From: Pseudomonas sp. ADAK13
GTDB taxonomy: Bacteria > Pseudomonadota > Gammaproteobacteria > Pseudomonadales > Pseudomonadaceae
Assembly: GCF_012935715.1 (NCBI RefSeq)
Contig: NZ_CP052860.1
Location: 1,054,001 to 1,118,000, forward strand
Direction: 5' to 3'
DNA: 64,000 nucleotides
The notes under the pieces were generated by a model. The model searched no databases, was not told the origin of the DNA, and was given only the letters and a program-made list of their open reading frames with translations. Position numbers and translations under genes: made by a program. Positions 18,871 to 28,423 of the stretch are shown here, piece after piece (position 1 is the stretch's first letter; the number at the start of each line of letters is the position of its first letter).

Positions 18871-20364
18871 ATGAAACCATCGCTAGTCCTGAGAATGGGC
18901 CAGCAGCTGACGATGACACCGCAGCTGCAACAGGCCATCCGCCTGCTCCAATTGTCGACCCTGGACCTGCAACAGGAAATCCAGGAGGCCCTGGAGTCCA
19001 ATCCGATGCTCGAACGCCAGGAAGAAGGCGACGACTTCGATAATGCAGACCCGCTGGCCGACAACATCGAGCAAAAACCCAACCCCGACGTACAGGAACC
19101 CTCCTACCAGGAAACCGCCCCCACGGTGGACAACCTCGAGGACGGTGAATGGAACGAACGCATTCCCAACGAGCTTCCCGTCGACACCGCGTGGGAAGAC
19201 GTCTACCAGACCAGCGCCAGCAGCCTGCCCAGCAATGACGATGACGAGTGGGACTTCACCACCCGCACCTCCGCTGGCGAGAGCCTGCAGAGCCATTTGC
19301 TCTGGCAACTGAACCTGGCGCCGATGTCCGACACCGATCGCCTGATCGCCGTCACCCTGATCGACTGCATCAACAATCAGGGCTACCTGGACGAGACCCT
19401 TGAGGAGATCCTCGAGGCCTTCGACCCGGAACTGGACATCGAACTGGACGAAATCGAAGCCGTCCTGCACCGCATCCAGCAATTCGAGCCAGCCGGTATC
19501 GGCGCCCGCAGCCTCAGCGAGTGCCTGCTGTTGCAACTGCGCCAACTGCCGGCCAAGACGCCTTGGCTGGCCGAAGCGCAGCGCCTGGTCACCGACTACA
19601 TCGACTTGCTCGGCAGCCGCGACTACAGCCAGCTGATGCGCCGCATGAAGCTCAAGGAAGATGACCTGCGCCAGATCATCGAGCTGGTGCAGAGCCTCAA
19701 CCCGCGCCCCGGCTCGCAGATCGAGTCCAGTGAAGCCGAATACGTCGTCCCCGATGTGATCGTGCGCAAGGACAACGAGCGCTGGCTGGTGGAGCTGAAC
19801 CAGGAATCGGTGCCGCGCCTGCGGGTCAACCCGCAATATGCAGGGTTTGTACGCCGCGCCGACACCAGCGCCGACAACACCTTCATGCGCAACCAGTTGC
19901 AGGAAGCCCGCTGGTTCATCAAGAGCCTGCAAAGCCGCAACGAAACCCTGATGAAAGTCGCCACCCAGATCGTCGAGCACCAGCGCGGCTTCCTGGAATA
20001 CGGCGATGAGGCGATGAAGCCGCTGGTACTGCACGACATCGCCGAGGCGGTGGGCATGCACGAATCAACGATTTCCCGGGTGACCACGCAAAAATTCATG
20101 CATACCCCACGGGGTATTTATGAGCTGAAATACTTTTTCTCCAGCCATGTCAGCACCTCCGAAGGCGGCGAATGCTCGTCCACGGCGATCCGCGCGATCA
20201 TCAAAAAACTGGTTGCCGCGGAAAATCAGAAAAAGCCGTTGAGTGACAGCAAGATCGCTGGTTTACTGGAGGCACAAGGCATTCAGGTCGCCCGTCGAAC
20301 CGTCGCCAAGTACCGCGAGTCCCTCGGGATCGCGCCTTCCAGCGAGCGTAAACGTTTGATGTGA
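18871..20364 (+). CDS. rpoN: RNA polymerase sigma-54 factor
   Basis: Alternative sigma factor for -24/-12 promoters, controlling nitrogen use, motility and other traits with AAA+ activators. Region I is the Gln/Leu-rich N-terminus (residues 1-48), needed for activator response. An acidic region II follows (about 50-125). Core-binding and HTH regions come next, and the RpoN box [10 protein letters not shown] is at residues 474-483 near the C-terminus. The 497-residue length is typical for Pseudomonas. It is followed by hpf, ptsN, rapZ and ptsO, the classic rpoN cluster. Confidence 0.98.
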   Translation: MKPSLVLRMGQQLTMTPQLQQAIRLLQLSTLDLQQEIQEALESNPMLERQEEGDDFDNADPLADNIEQKPNPDVQEPSYQETAPTVDNLEDGEWNERIPNELPVDTAWEDVYQTSASSLPSNDDDEWDFTTRTSAGESLQSHLLWQLNLAPMSDTDRLIAVTLIDCINNQGYLDETLEEILEAFDPELDIELDEIEAVLHRIQQFEPAGIGARSLSECLLLQLRQLPAKTPWLAEAQRLVTDYIDLLGSRDYSQLMRRMKLKEDDLRQIIELVQSLNPRPGSQIESSEAEYVVPDVIVRKDNERWLVELNQESVPRLRVNPQYAGFVRRADTSADNTFMRNQLQEARWFIKSLQSRNETLMKVATQIVEHQRGFLEYGDEAMKPLVLHDIAEAVGMHESTISRVTTQKFMHTPRGIYELKYFFSSHVSTSEGGECSSTAIRAIIKKLVAAENQKKPLSDSKIAGLLEAQGIQVARRTVAKYRESLGIAPSSERKRLM

Positions 20365-20439
20365 CGGGCGGGCCATAGCGTTCCAGTGGCAGGCACCCCG
20401 GCCTGCCGCTTTATGCACTGGCAACGAAGGAGAAGCTGT

Positions 20440-20745
20440 ATGCAAGTCAACATCAGTGGACACCAACTGGAAGTGACCGAACCGCTGCGCGCCTATATCG
20501 GCGAAAAACTCAAACGAATTGAGGGGCATTTCGACAAGATCACCAACGTGCAAGTCATCATGACTGTCGAGAAGCTCAAGCAGAAAATCGAAGCCACCTT
20601 GCGTATACCCGGCGGGGAAGTAGTCGCCAATGCCGAGCATTCAGATATGTATGCTGCCATTGACGACCTCACCGACAAGCTGGATCGCCAAATCAAAAAG
20701 CATAAGGAAAAGCAGCAGAGTCTTCTTCAAGGCACTGGCCGCTAA
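20440..20745 (+). CDS. hpf: Short ribosome hibernation promoting factor
   Basis: Binds the 30S subunit in stationary phase and promotes 100S dimers or protects idle ribosomes. The 101-residue product is the short HPF form, with the N-terminal NISGHQLEVTEPLRAYIGEKL and the central DMYAAIDDLTDKLDRQIKKHK helix. The start follows AACGAAGGAGAAGC, a strong ribosome site. Upstream in-frame codons do not match the family. In P. aeruginosa the orthologue (PA4463) is needed for long-term ribosome survival. Confidence 0.95.
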   Translation: MQVNISGHQLEVTEPLRAYIGEKLKRIEGHFDKITNVQVIMTVEKLKQKIEATLRIPGGEVVANAEHSDMYAAIDDLTDKLDRQIKKHKEKQQSLLQGTGR

Positions 20746-20757
20746 CACTCCCCACCC

Positions 20758-21222
20758 ATGATTCGACTTGAAACCATCCTGACCCCCGGCCGTTCCCTCG
20801 TGAACGTGCCGGGCGGCAGTAAAAAGCGTGCCCTCGAACAAATTGCCAACCTGATCGGCCGCGAAGTGCCCGAGCTGGATACGCAAGCTGTGTATGAGGC
20901 ACTGATCGCCCGTGAAAAGCTCGGTTCGACCGGCTTTGGCAACGGCATCGCCATTCCTCACTGCCGCCTGCAAGGCTGTGAGTCTCCAGTCAGCGCCCTG
21001 CTGCACCTGGACGCCCCCATCGATTTCGACGCCATCGACGGCGCGCCGGTCGACCTGCTGTTCGTTCTGCTGGTCCCGCAAGCTGCCACCGATGCGCACC
21101 TGGAACTGCTTCGGCAGATCGCCAGCATGCTCGACCGCAAGGAAGTACGCGACAAACTGCGCAGCGCTCCCAGCAATGAGGCGCTTTATCAGGTTGTACT
21201 GGATGAGCAAAACGGGCAGTAA
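20758..21222 (+). CDS. ptsN: Nitrogen PTS enzyme IIA
   Basis: Terminal phosphoacceptor of the nitrogen-related phosphotransferase chain PtsP-PtsO-PtsN, regulating rather than transporting. The phosphorylated histidine is H68 in [11 protein letters not shown]. The 154-residue length and the [11 protein letters not shown] block (residues 53-63) are typical of EIIA-Ntr. It lies 12 bases after hpf. In P. putida PtsN affects carbon control and K+ homeostasis; that role is inferred here by homology. Confidence 0.96.
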   Translation: MIRLETILTPGRSLVNVPGGSKKRALEQIANLIGREVPELDTQAVYEALIAREKLGSTGFGNGIAIPHCRLQGCESPVSALLHLDAPIDFDAIDGAPVDLLFVLLVPQAATDAHLELLRQIASMLDRKEVRDKLRSAPSNEALYQVVLDEQNGQ

Positions 21223-21224
21223 TC

Positions 21225-22082
21225 ATGCGTTTGATCATCGTCAGCGGCCGCTCCGGCTCAGGTAAAAGCACGGCTCTCAATGTTCTCGAGGACAACGGCT
21301 TCTATTGCATCGACAACCTGCCCGCCGGCCTGCTGCCGGAACTGGCGGAACGTGCACTGATCCATACCGAGTTGGCGCAACCGCTGGTGGCCGTCTCGAT
21401 CGACGCCCGCAACCTGCCCAGCCACCTCTCCCGCTTCCCTGAACTGCTCGAAGAAGTGCGGGCCAAGCACATCCACTGCGATGTGCTGTACCTGGACGCC
21501 GACGAAGAAACCCTGCTCAAGCGCTTCTCCGAAACCCGTCGACGCCATCCACTGAGCAGCCCGCATCGCTCGCTGGCAGAAGCCATCGAGGACGAGACCA
21601 AACTGCTGGGCCCGATCATTGACCTGGCCGACCTCAAGATCAACACCACCAGCCTGAACCTGTATCAACTGCGCGATGCGATCAAGCTGCGCCTGCTGAA
21701 TCAGCCGGAGCCGGGCACCGCGTTTCTGGTGGAGTCGTTTGGCTTCAAGCGCGGCATGCCGGTGGATGCCGACCTGGTGTTTGATGTGCGCTGCCTGCCC
21801 AACCCCTACTGGAAGCCGGAACTGCGCGATCAGTCCGGGCTGGACGAACCTGTGGCGGAATATTTGGCGGCGCAGCCGGATGTAGAGGAGATGTTCCAGG
21901 ATATCTCCAGCTACCTGCTCAAATGGCTGCCGCGTTTTGCGGCCAGTAACCGGGCTTATGTCACCATCGCCATTGGCTGCACCGGCGGCCATCATCGTTC
22001 CGTCTACCTGACCGAACGCCTGGGCAAGGTGCTGCAACAAACCCTCAAGAACGTCCAGGTTCGCCACCGCGACCTTAGCTGA
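21225..22082 (+). CDS. rapZ: RNase adapter protein RapZ
   Basis: P-loop nucleotide-binding protein. In enteric bacteria RapZ guides RNase E to the sRNA GlmZ and senses glucosamine 6-phosphate; in Pseudomonas its RNA targets are less clear. Walker [10 protein letters not shown] is at residues 8-16. The C-terminal region carries the conserved [18 protein letters not shown], and the [14 protein letters not shown] segment with a Cys and His pair. The 285-residue length is typical. It starts 2 bases after ptsN and is followed by ptsO. Confidence 0.96.
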   Translation: MRLIIVSGRSGSGKSTALNVLEDNGFYCIDNLPAGLLPELAERALIHTELAQPLVAVSIDARNLPSHLSRFPELLEEVRAKHIHCDVLYLDADEETLLKRFSETRRRHPLSSPHRSLAEAIEDETKLLGPIIDLADLKINTTSLNLYQLRDAIKLRLLNQPEPGTAFLVESFGFKRGMPVDADLVFDVRCLPNPYWKPELRDQSGLDEPVAEYLAAQPDVEEMFQDISSYLLKWLPRFAASNRAYVTIAIGCTGGHHRSVYLTERLGKVLQQTLKNVQVRHRDLS

Positions 22083-22098
22083 AAGGAACACCCCCGCG

Positions 22099-22371
22099 AT
22101 GCCCGCTCTGGAAATTGAAATCATCAACAAGCTGGGCCTGCACGCCCGGGCTTCGGCCAAATTCGTCGGCGTCGCCGGCCAGTTCCCTTGCCAGATTCGC
22201 GCCGGGCGTACCGCAGAATCCATGGTCGACGGCAAAAGCATCATGGCCATGATGATGCTGGCGGCGGGCAAGGGCACGAAGATTCACTTGAAGACGGAAG
22301 GCGAGCAAGAGCAGGAAGCGATGGATGCGCTGGTGGCATTGATCAACAACTATTTTGACGAAGGCGAGTAA
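22099..22371 (+). CDS. ptsO: Nitrogen PTS phosphocarrier protein NPr
   Basis: HPr-like phosphocarrier that passes phosphate from PtsP to PtsN. The active-site histidine is H15 in NKLGLHARASAKF. The second conserved block SIMAMMMLAAGKG carries the position equivalent to Ser46 of HPr. The 90-residue length matches. It ends the rpoN-hpf-ptsN-rapZ-ptsO cluster. Confidence 0.95.
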   Translation: MPALEIEIINKLGLHARASAKFVGVAGQFPCQIRAGRTAESMVDGKSIMAMMMLAAGKGTKIHLKTEGEQEQEAMDALVALINNYFDEGE

Positions 22372-22378
22372 CACCCTC

Positions 22379-22461
22379 TGCAGGAGCCGGTTTACCGGCG
22401 ATGGGCCCACAAGTCTTGCACTGACCTCAGGAACGCCATCGCCGGCAAGCCGACTCCTACA
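22379..22461. repeat. Degenerate REP pair
   Basis: The arms TGCAGGAGCCGGTTTACCGG and the complement of CCGGCAAGCCGACTCCTACA are similar but carry several mismatches. It is the most worn of the REP pairs in this window, and sits between convergent ptsO and the ZIP gene. Confidence 0.7.
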
Positions 22462-22479
22462 AGGAATTTGGCAGAGTTC

Positions 22480-23373
22480 TTAGCCCAACGCTGTATCCAT
22501 CACCATCATCAAACAAAACCCGATACACAGCCCCAGGCTGGCGAGCTTGTCATGGCCATTGCGCCGCGACTCGGGAATCACTTCGTGGGTCACCACCAAC
22601 AGCATCGCCCCGGCCGCCAGCGCCAACCCCAACGGCAACAGTACCTCCGCCAGGCTTACCAGCCAGGCACACAGCACCGCAAACACCGGCTCCACCAACC
22701 CGGACGCCGCGCCAATCAGGAACGCCCTGACCCGCGACATCCCTGCCCCGGCCAGCACCAAGGCAATCACCAAGCCCTCCGGCACATCCTGCAAGGCAAT
22801 GCCCATGGCCAGGCTGTCGGCATCGGGCATGCCGCCGCCCGCCGAGACACCCACTGCCATGCCTTCGGGAATGTTGTGGGCAATGATGGCGAACACAAAC
22901 AGCCAGATGCGCGGCGGAATCACCGGACGTTCCGGACTCCCCACCAGCATTTCCGGGCTGGCGCCGGAGACCTTGCGATCCACCAGATACAGCCCAAATG
23001 CGCCCAGCATGATGCCAAAACTGATCAAGCCGCTGGCGGCCCAAGGCGTCAGCCCGAGGTTTTCAGCAGCGGCAATACCCGGCACGATCAGCGAAAACGC
23101 GGTGGCCGCCAGCATCACCCCCGCACCGAAGCCCAGCAGCGTGTCACTCACCGCCAATGGCATCCGGCGAATCACCAGTACCGGCACGGCGCCCAAGGCG
23201 GTGCCAAGGGCGCAAATGGCACCCCCCTGCAACGCGCGCAGGATGCGGGGTTCCAGGTCAAGCCAGGCCAACCCTTGGGCCACCAGCAATGCAGTTCCTG
23301 CCAATAGCAGCAGCGAGCCAAACGCATAACGAAACATTCGCACGCTGCTGATCGCCAGTGTTTCAGTGCCCAT
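22480..23373 (-). CDS. ZIP-family divalent metal transporter
   Basis: Inner-membrane metal importer, probably for zinc and perhaps iron or manganese. About eight hydrophobic segments are visible. The metal-site helices show HNIPEGMAVG near residues 166-175 and LQDVPEGLVIAL near 191-202, the GufA-like pattern with Gln in place of the second His. The internal loop near 135-150 separates helices 3 and 4. The 297-residue length is normal. It lies downstream of the sodA operon on the same strand with 31 bases between, so read-through is possible. The symbol is left open because ZupT proper has different helix-5 residues. Confidence 0.9.
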   Translation of the reverse strand: MGTETLAISSVRMFRYAFGSLLLLAGTALLVAQGLAWLDLEPRILRALQGGAICALGTALGAVPVLVIRRMPLAVSDTLLGFGAGVMLAATAFSLIVPGIAAAENLGLTPWAASGLISFGIMLGAFGLYLVDRKVSGASPEMLVGSPERPVIPPRIWLFVFAIIAHNIPEGMAVGVSAGGGMPDADSLAMGIALQDVPEGLVIALVLAGAGMSRVRAFLIGAASGLVEPVFAVLCAWLVSLAEVLLPLGLALAAGAMLLVVTHEVIPESRRNGHDKLASLGLCIGFCLMMVMDTALG

Positions 23374-23404
23374 AGTCGGCCTTAGATCTTGTTATAGAGG
23401 AGTT

Positions 23405-24016
23405 TCAGCCCAGCGCAGCCTGGTACCGTTCAGCAACTTCCGGCCAATTGATAACGCTGTAGAACGCGTTGATGTATTCCGGGCGACGGTTCTGGTACAG
23501 CAGGTAGTAAGCGTGCTCCCAGACGTCCAGGCCGAGGATCGGCGTATTGCCGTTCATCAGCGGGCTGTCCTGGTTGCCGCTGCTTTCCACCACCAGGGTC
23601 TTTTGCGGGGTAACGCTCAACCACGCCCAGCCACTGCCGAAGCGGGTCAAGGCAGCCTTGGTGAAGGCCTCTTTGAAGGCGTCGAAACCACCCAACTGCT
23701 CGTCGATGGCGTTGCCCAGCGCGCCGTCTGGCTTGCCGCCGCCCTTGGGCGACATGACGGCCCAGAACAACGAGTGGTTGGCGTGACCACCGCCCTGGTT
23801 GATCACCGCCGCCCGGAGTTTTTCCGGCAGTTGCTGCACGCTGGACACCAGTTTCTCCACCGGCCAACCGGCAAACTCGGTGCCTTCGACAGCCGCGTTG
23901 AGGTTATTGATGTAGGTCTGGTGGTGCTTGGTGTAGTGGATCTCCATGGTTTGCGCGTCGATATGCGGTTCAAGGGCATCGTAGGCGTAAGGCAACGCCG
24001 GCAAGGTGTAGGACAT
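23405..24016 (-). CDS. sodA: Manganese superoxide dismutase
   Basis: Cytoplasmic enzyme dismuting superoxide to peroxide and oxygen. Metal ligands are His27 ([14 protein letters not shown]), the His in [11 protein letters not shown] near residue 81, and the Asp and His of [11 protein letters not shown]. The [10 protein letters not shown] motif with Gln is the manganese-type second-sphere residue. The length is 203 residues. The start [15 protein letters not shown] is the family N-terminus. It is the last gene of the Fur-controlled fagA-fumC1-orfX-sodA operon, so it is expected to rise under iron limitation. Confidence 0.96.
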   Translation of the reverse strand: MSYTLPALPYAYDALEPHIDAQTMEIHYTKHHQTYINNLNAAVEGTEFAGWPVEKLVSSVQQLPEKLRAAVINQGGGHANHSLFWAVMSPKGGGKPDGALGNAIDEQLGGFDAFKEAFTKAALTRFGSGWAWLSVTPQKTLVVESSGNQDSPLMNGNTPILGLDVWEHAYYLLYQNRRPEYINAFYSVINWPEVAERYQAALG

Positions 24017-24017
24017 A

Positions 24018-24461
24018 TCAATGAGCTCCATAAAAAGGGCTGTTGCGGGTCGACGCATCCGAGGGCGCCACGTTGCTGCCCAGCAAGCGATGAGTACGCG
24101 GGTACTCACCGTGATCGCTGATGAAATTCAGCAGCTCGACGTAGGTCTTGCTGCTCTGGCGCAGGGCCGCTTCCCGCAGTAGCGGGTTAAGACGGGTGTC
24201 CTGAATGGTCTGCAACAGGCGCTGGTGAATGGCGCAAAGGTATTCCGCGCTTTCTTCCGGCTGGTTCAGGCGCAGATGCAGGTCCGCCAGGTTGTGATGG
24301 GAAATGACGCAAGCCGCCACCGCTTCGTCGGCATCCGCCCAGCGCTCAAACAACACTTGAGCCAAGGCCAGGGCTTGCAGGTAGGCTTCGCGGGCATCTA
24401 CCAGCTCGCCCGCCATAAAGCAGCGATTGGCCCGTTCGATCGTGCGTTTCCAGTGCTCCAT
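24018..24461 (-). CDS. Unknown protein of the sodA operon (orfX)
   Basis: Function unknown. The 147-residue product looks all-helical with TPR-like spacing: [31 protein letters not shown] and [33 protein letters not shown]. No signal peptide or membrane span is seen. It sits between fumC1 and sodA and its stop is one base from the sodA start codon region, so the two are coupled. The position matches orfX of the P. aeruginosa fagA-fumC-orfX-sodA operon (PA4469), whose role I do not know. A protein-binding role under iron stress is only an inference. Confidence 0.85.
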   Translation of the reverse strand: MEHWKRTIERANRCFMAGELVDAREAYLQALALAQVLFERWADADEAVAACVISHHNLADLHLRLNQPEESAEYLCAIHQRLLQTIQDTRLNPLLREAALRQSSKTYVELLNFISDHGEYPRTHRLLGSNVAPSDASTRNSPFYGAH

Positions 24462-24488
24462 GGTGAGCCTCCAAAGCAGGGTCGGTGA

Positions 24489-25865
24489 TTACACGCCGCC
24501 GGCCGTGAGCTTTTCCGGATCCAGCAGGATTTCCAGTTGGCTGCGGGGCAAGTCGGTGTGTTCGAGCGCCACATCAATCACCGGACGGCCTTGTTGATAG
24601 GCCTTCTTGGCGATTTCGGCGGCCTTTTGGTAACCGATGATCGGGTTGAGTGCGGTCACCAGGATCGGATTGCGCGACAGCGCCTCCTTGAGCTTGGCTT
24701 CGTTGACCTTGAAGCTGGCAATGGCCTTGTCCGCCAGCAAACGGCTTGAGTTGGCCAGCAATTCCAGGCTGCCGAGCAGATTCTGGGCAATGATCGGCAG
24801 CATCACATTGAGTTCGAAGTTGCCGGACTGACCGGCGATGGTGATCACCGTGTCATTGCCGATGACTTGCGCGGCAACCATCGCAGTGGCTTCCGGGATC
24901 ACCGGGTTGACCTTGCCCGGCATGATCGAGGAGCCCGGCTGCAGGCCCTCCAGTTCTATTTCACCGAGGCCGGCCAACGGGCCGGAGTTCATCCAGCGCA
25001 GGTCGTTGGCAATTTTCATCAAGGACACCGCAGTGGTCTTGAGCTGCCCGGAGACCGCGACGGCAGTGTCCTGGGAGCCAATCAGCGCAAACAGGTTCTT
25101 GCCGGGTGTGAATTGAACCTGGGTCAGGCTGCTCAGTTGCTGGCTGAAACGCGCCGCAAATTCCGGATGGGCATTGATCCCGGTACCGACAGCGGTACCG
25201 CCCTGGGCCAGCGCCTGCAAACTCGGCAGCAGGTCCTGCAGATGGCCGATATTCGCCTTGAGTTGCTGGGCCCAGCCATTGAGCACCTGGCTCATGCGCA
25301 CTGGCATGGCGTCCATCAGGTGCGTCCGGCCGGTCTTGACGAAGCGATGCACCTCTTCGGCCTTGTGTTCGATCACCTGCACCAGGTGCAGCAGTGCCGG
25401 CAGCGTTTGTTCGTGCAGCACCAGCGCCGCGCTGACATGGATGGTGGTGGGGATGATGTCGTTACTGCTCTGGCCGCAGTTGACGTGATCGTTAGGGTTG
25501 ACCGGCTCGCCCAGCAAACGGCTGGCGAGGGTCGCAATCACTTCGTTGGCGTTCATGTTGGAGCTGGTGCCGGAACCGGTCTGGAAGATATCCACCGGGA
25601 AATGCTGCATGAAATCGCCTTCCAGCAAGCCTTGGGCAGCATCGACGATGGCCTTGCCCTGGGCTTCGCTCAGCTGTTTCAGCTCCACGTTGGCCTTGGC
25701 GGCGGCGGCCTTGGCCAGGATCAGCGCACGGATGAATTGCGCCGGCATACGTTGATGGCTGATGGGAAAGTTGTTCACCGCTCGCTGGGTTTGTGCGCCA
25801 TACAGTGCCTCGGCCGGCACTTGCAGTTCGCCCATGCTGTCGCGTTCGATACGGGTGTTACTCAT
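24489..25865 (-). CDS. fumC: Iron-independent class II fumarase
   Basis: Interconverts fumarate and malate without an Fe-S cluster. The class II signature GSSIMPGKVNP is near residue 316. The substrate loop GSGTSSNMNANEVIA lies near residues 98-112. The 458-residue length is standard. The chosen start MSNTRIERDSMGEL overlaps the end of fagA by eight bases. In P. aeruginosa this fumC1 replaces the iron-dependent fumarase when iron is scarce, which fits the Fur site ahead of the operon. Confidence 0.96.
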   Translation of the reverse strand: MSNTRIERDSMGELQVPAEALYGAQTQRAVNNFPISHQRMPAQFIRALILAKAAAAKANVELKQLSEAQGKAIVDAAQGLLEGDFMQHFPVDIFQTGSGTSSNMNANEVIATLASRLLGEPVNPNDHVNCGQSSNDIIPTTIHVSAALVLHEQTLPALLHLVQVIEHKAEEVHRFVKTGRTHLMDAMPVRMSQVLNGWAQQLKANIGHLQDLLPSLQALAQGGTAVGTGINAHPEFAARFSQQLSSLTQVQFTPGKNLFALIGSQDTAVAVSGQLKTTAVSLMKIANDLRWMNSGPLAGLGEIELEGLQPGSSIMPGKVNPVIPEATAMVAAQVIGNDTVITIAGQSGNFELNVMLPIIAQNLLGSLELLANSSRLLADKAIASFKVNEAKLKEALSRNPILVTALNPIIGYQKAAEIAKKAYQQGRPVIDVALEHTDLPRSQLEILLDPEKLTAGGV

Positions 25866-26253
25866 CGGAAGATCCTTGCACCAGGTCAGAGTGAGAAATC
25901 GATGGCAGCAATTCGCAGGTCGCCAATTGCCAGGCAAAGGTCTGCCAGCGCTTGAGGCGGCAGGCACAGTGGGACAGTTTTTCCAGGTCGCGCAACGGGC
26001 GCCAGGCCTGGTCCAGGCACATGGACCGCCAGTGCCAGGGCAAGGCGATGTCGGAGGCGGTGTCGAGCAGCAGGCGGAATGAGGTCTCGCCGATGGTCCA
26101 CGGATGGGTCGCTGTGCAACAGGCGAGGTACCGGCCTTCGGCCAGGTAATGTTCGATCAGGCGGGGCTCGTCGGGATCAAGGCCGCAGCGAATCTGACGG
26201 CTCATCCAACGCCAGCTTTCCAGGTAGGGATCCTCATGCAGGACAGAACTCAT
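25858..26253 (-). CDS. fagA: Fur-associated protein FagA
   Basis: First gene of the iron-repressed operon. The 131-residue product is rich in Trp, Cys and Arg, with repeated WxW-like segments (ESWRWMSRQIRCGL, LPWHWRSMCLDQAWRPL) and no signal peptide. The biochemical function is unknown; the name records its Fur-associated location. The ATG lies about 16 bases downstream of the Fur site. It overlaps fumC1. The assignment rests on position and length rather than a domain. Confidence 0.85.
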   Translation of the reverse strand: MSSVLHEDPYLESWRWMSRQIRCGLDPDEPRLIEHYLAEGRYLACCTATHPWTIGETSFRLLLDTASDIALPWHWRSMCLDQAWRPLRDLEKLSHCACRLKRWQTFAWQLATCELLPSISHSDLVQGSSDE

Positions 26254-26268
26254 GATCCACGCTCATTC

Positions 26269-26304
26269 GGTAATGATATTTATTATTAAATGATATTGAG
26301 AATC
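26269..26304 (-). promoter_or_regulatory. Fur operator of the fagA-fumC1-orfX-sodA operon
   Basis: Two overlapping Fur-box-like 19-mers are seen. GGTAATGATATTTATTATT at 26269-26287 matches the consensus GATAATGATAATCATTATC at 14 of 19 bases when read on the minus strand. The adjoining 26286-26304 element, ending in ATGATATTGAGAATC, matches at about 12. The extreme AT richness against a GC-rich genome supports a real operator. Iron-loaded Fur would repress the operon. Confidence 0.88.
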
Positions 26305-26343
26305 AAAACAAGAGCCTGAGGAAATCACTCGGAATTCCAGGCA

Positions 26344-26378
26344 CAAAAAAAGCGCGCCACCCAATGGGTGGCGCGCCT
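26344..26378 (-). terminator. Terminator after pmbA
   Basis: On the minus strand GGCGCGCCACCC pairs with GGGTGGCGCGC across ATT, followed by TTTTTTT. It separates pmbA from the fagA promoter. Confidence 0.92.
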
Positions 26379-26401
26379 TGTTTACAGCGTCTTTCGGCGG
26401 G

Positions 26402-27748
26402 TCAGCTACCGGCGACGGTCATCTTCTCGATCAACACCGAACCGGTGCGGATGTTGCTGCGCAGTTCCAGGTCATTACCCACCGCGACAATCTGCTTGAA
26501 CATGTCGCGCATGTTGCCGGCGATGGTCACTTCCTGCACGGCGAACTGAATTTCGCCGTTTTCAACCCAGAAACCCGCCGCGCCACGGGAGTAGTCGCCC
26601 GTGACCATGTTCAGGCCATGCCCCATCAACTCGGTGACCAGCAAACCGCGCCCCATACGGCGCAACAGCGCCGCCTGGTCTTCGTCGCCATGGGTGATGA
26701 ACAGGTTGTGCACGCCGCCGGCATTGGCGGTGCTGGGCAGGCCGAGCTTGCGACCGGCATAGGTGCCCAGCACATAGGACACCAACTCACCGTTCTCGAC
26801 GAACGGCTTGGCGTAGGTGGCCAGGCCATCACCGTCAAACGACGAACTGCCCATGGCGCGCATCAGGTGCGGACGCTCATCGATGGTCAGCCACTCCGGG
26901 AAGAGCTTCTGGCCGATCGCCCCTTCCAGGAACGACGACTTGCGATACAGGTTGCCGCCGGAAATCGCCCCAAGGAAACTGCCGAACAAACCACCGGCCA
27001 GTTCCGCCGAAAACAGCACCGGTACTTCGCACGTCGGCACCGGGCGCGCGCCCAGGCGGCTGGCGGCCCGTTGCGCGGCACGCTGGCCAATGCTCACCGG
27101 GTCCGCCAGCAAATCGCCCTGGCGGTTCACGTCGTACCAGTAATCACGCTGCATCTGGCCGTTGGCTTCGGCAATCATCACGCAGCTCAGGCTGTGACGC
27201 GTCGAGGCATAACCGCCGATAAAACCATGGCTGTTGCCATACACACGGCAGCCCTGGTGGGTGCTCAAGGTGGTGCCATCGGCATTCTTGATCCGGCTGT
27301 CGGCATCAAAGGCCGCCGCCTCACAGGTCAGCGCTTGTTCAATGGCCTGCTCCGGGGTGATATCCCAAGCGTGAAACAGGTCAAAATCCTTCAGGTCACG
27401 CGCCATCAAGGCCGCATCGGCCAGGCCCGAGCTTTCGTCTTCGGAAGTGTGCTTGGCAATCGCCAATGCGGCGGCGACGGTTTCGCGAATCGCTTCCGGG
27501 CCACTGGCGGAGGTGCTGGCCGAGCCTTTGCGCTGGCCCACGTACAAGGTGATGCCAAACCCCTGGTCACGGTTGAACTCGACGGTTTCCACTTCACGCT
27601 GGCGCACCGAAGTCGACAACCCCTGCTCCAGGGACACCGCCACTTCACAGGCACTGGCCCCCTGGCGCTTGGCCTCGGCAATGATCTGCTCGACTTGTTC
27701 CTGCAGTGCCGGTAACGCTTGCGGACCGACGCTTTGGGCTGCACTCAT
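26402..27748 (-). CDS. pmbA: Metalloprotease subunit PmbA (TldE)
   Basis: Partner of TldD in a heterodimeric zinc protease. In E. coli the pair matures microcin B17 and degrades the antitoxin CcdA. The 448-residue protein shows the PmbA/TldD fold, including DQGFGITLYVGQRKGSASTS near residues 60-80 and the C-terminal GAAGFWVENGEIQFAVQEVTIAGN. It lacks the HExxxH zinc site, which TldD supplies. The ATG at 27748 is chosen over a GTG four codons upstream because GGAGAAAACC precedes it. Its partner tldD is nearby, beyond darP. Confidence 0.94.
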   Translation of the reverse strand: MSAAQSVGPQALPALQEQVEQIIAEAKRQGASACEVAVSLEQGLSTSVRQREVETVEFNRDQGFGITLYVGQRKGSASTSASGPEAIRETVAAALAIAKHTSEDESSGLADAALMARDLKDFDLFHAWDITPEQAIEQALTCEAAAFDADSRIKNADGTTLSTHQGCRVYGNSHGFIGGYASTRHSLSCVMIAEANGQMQRDYWYDVNRQGDLLADPVSIGQRAAQRAASRLGARPVPTCEVPVLFSAELAGGLFGSFLGAISGGNLYRKSSFLEGAIGQKLFPEWLTIDERPHLMRAMGSSSFDGDGLATYAKPFVENGELVSYVLGTYAGRKLGLPSTANAGGVHNLFITHGDEDQAALLRRMGRGLLVTELMGHGLNMVTGDYSRGAAGFWVENGEIQFAVQEVTIAGNMRDMFKQIVAVGNDLELRSNIRTGSVLIEKMTVAGS

Positions 27749-27856
27749 GGTTTTCTCCACTCAAATTCTGCTTTCGGTTAAGGCCTTCTAGCGACCGGGC
27801 CGGACAAGCGGCCCCCGACTGGTTATCATGGCGGCGTTTCTTTGCGGACTGCCACC

Positions 27857-28378
27857 ATGGTTGATTCTTACGACGACTCCCTCGATGGGGAGAAAAGCAA
27901 ATCTCAGGTCAAACGCGAGCTGCATGCTCTGGTTGACCTCGGCGAGCGCCTTACAACACTCAAGCCTGACTTGTGTGCAAAACTGCCATTGACCGACGCC
28001 CTGCGCCGGGCTCTGAACGATGCGCCCAAGCACACCGCGAATATCGCGCGTAAACGGCACCTTATGTTTATCGGCAAACTGATGCGCGACCAGGACACTG
28101 ACGCGATTCTGACGTTGCTCGATCAACTCGACGCCTCCACTCGCCAGTACAACGAGCGCTTCCATAATCTGGAACGCTGGCGTGATCGCTTGATCGCCGG
28201 CGATGACGCGGTACTGGAGAAGTTCGTCATTGAGTACCCGGATGCCGATCGCCAACAATTGCGCTCCCTGATCCGTCAGGCCCAGCACGAACTGGCGCAA
28301 AGCAAGCCACCGGCTTCCAGCCGAAAAATCTTCAAATACATCCGTGAGCTGGACGATAGTCAACGCGGCCTGCGCTGA
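27857..28378 (+). CDS. darP: Ribosome biogenesis factor DarP (YjgA, DUF615)
   Basis: Binds pre-50S ribosomes and helps late assembly of the peptidyl-transferase centre in E. coli. The 173-residue, helical, charged protein has the family core [19 protein letters not shown] (residues 14-32) and [17 protein letters not shown] (near 64-80). The ATG at 27857 is preferred over a TTG upstream. It is divergent from pmbA and convergent with tldD; the same trio occurs in many pseudomonads. Confidence 0.92.
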   Translation: MVDSYDDSLDGEKSKSQVKRELHALVDLGERLTTLKPDLCAKLPLTDALRRALNDAPKHTANIARKRHLMFIGKLMRDQDTDAILTLLDQLDASTRQYNERFHNLERWRDRLIAGDDAVLEKFVIEYPDADRQQLRSLIRQAQHELAQSKPPASSRKIFKYIRELDDSQRGLR

Positions 28379-28389
28379 CCCTCTTCCCC

Positions 28390-28410
28390 GGGTGGCGGCC
28401 TTCGCCACCC
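28390..28410. terminator. Hairpin between convergent darP and tldD
   Basis: GGGTGGCG and CGCCACCC pair around a GCCTT loop. There is no clear T run on either side, so it is a weak or imperfect terminator. Confidence 0.6.
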
Positions 28411-28423
28411 GAAGCTCCCGTTC

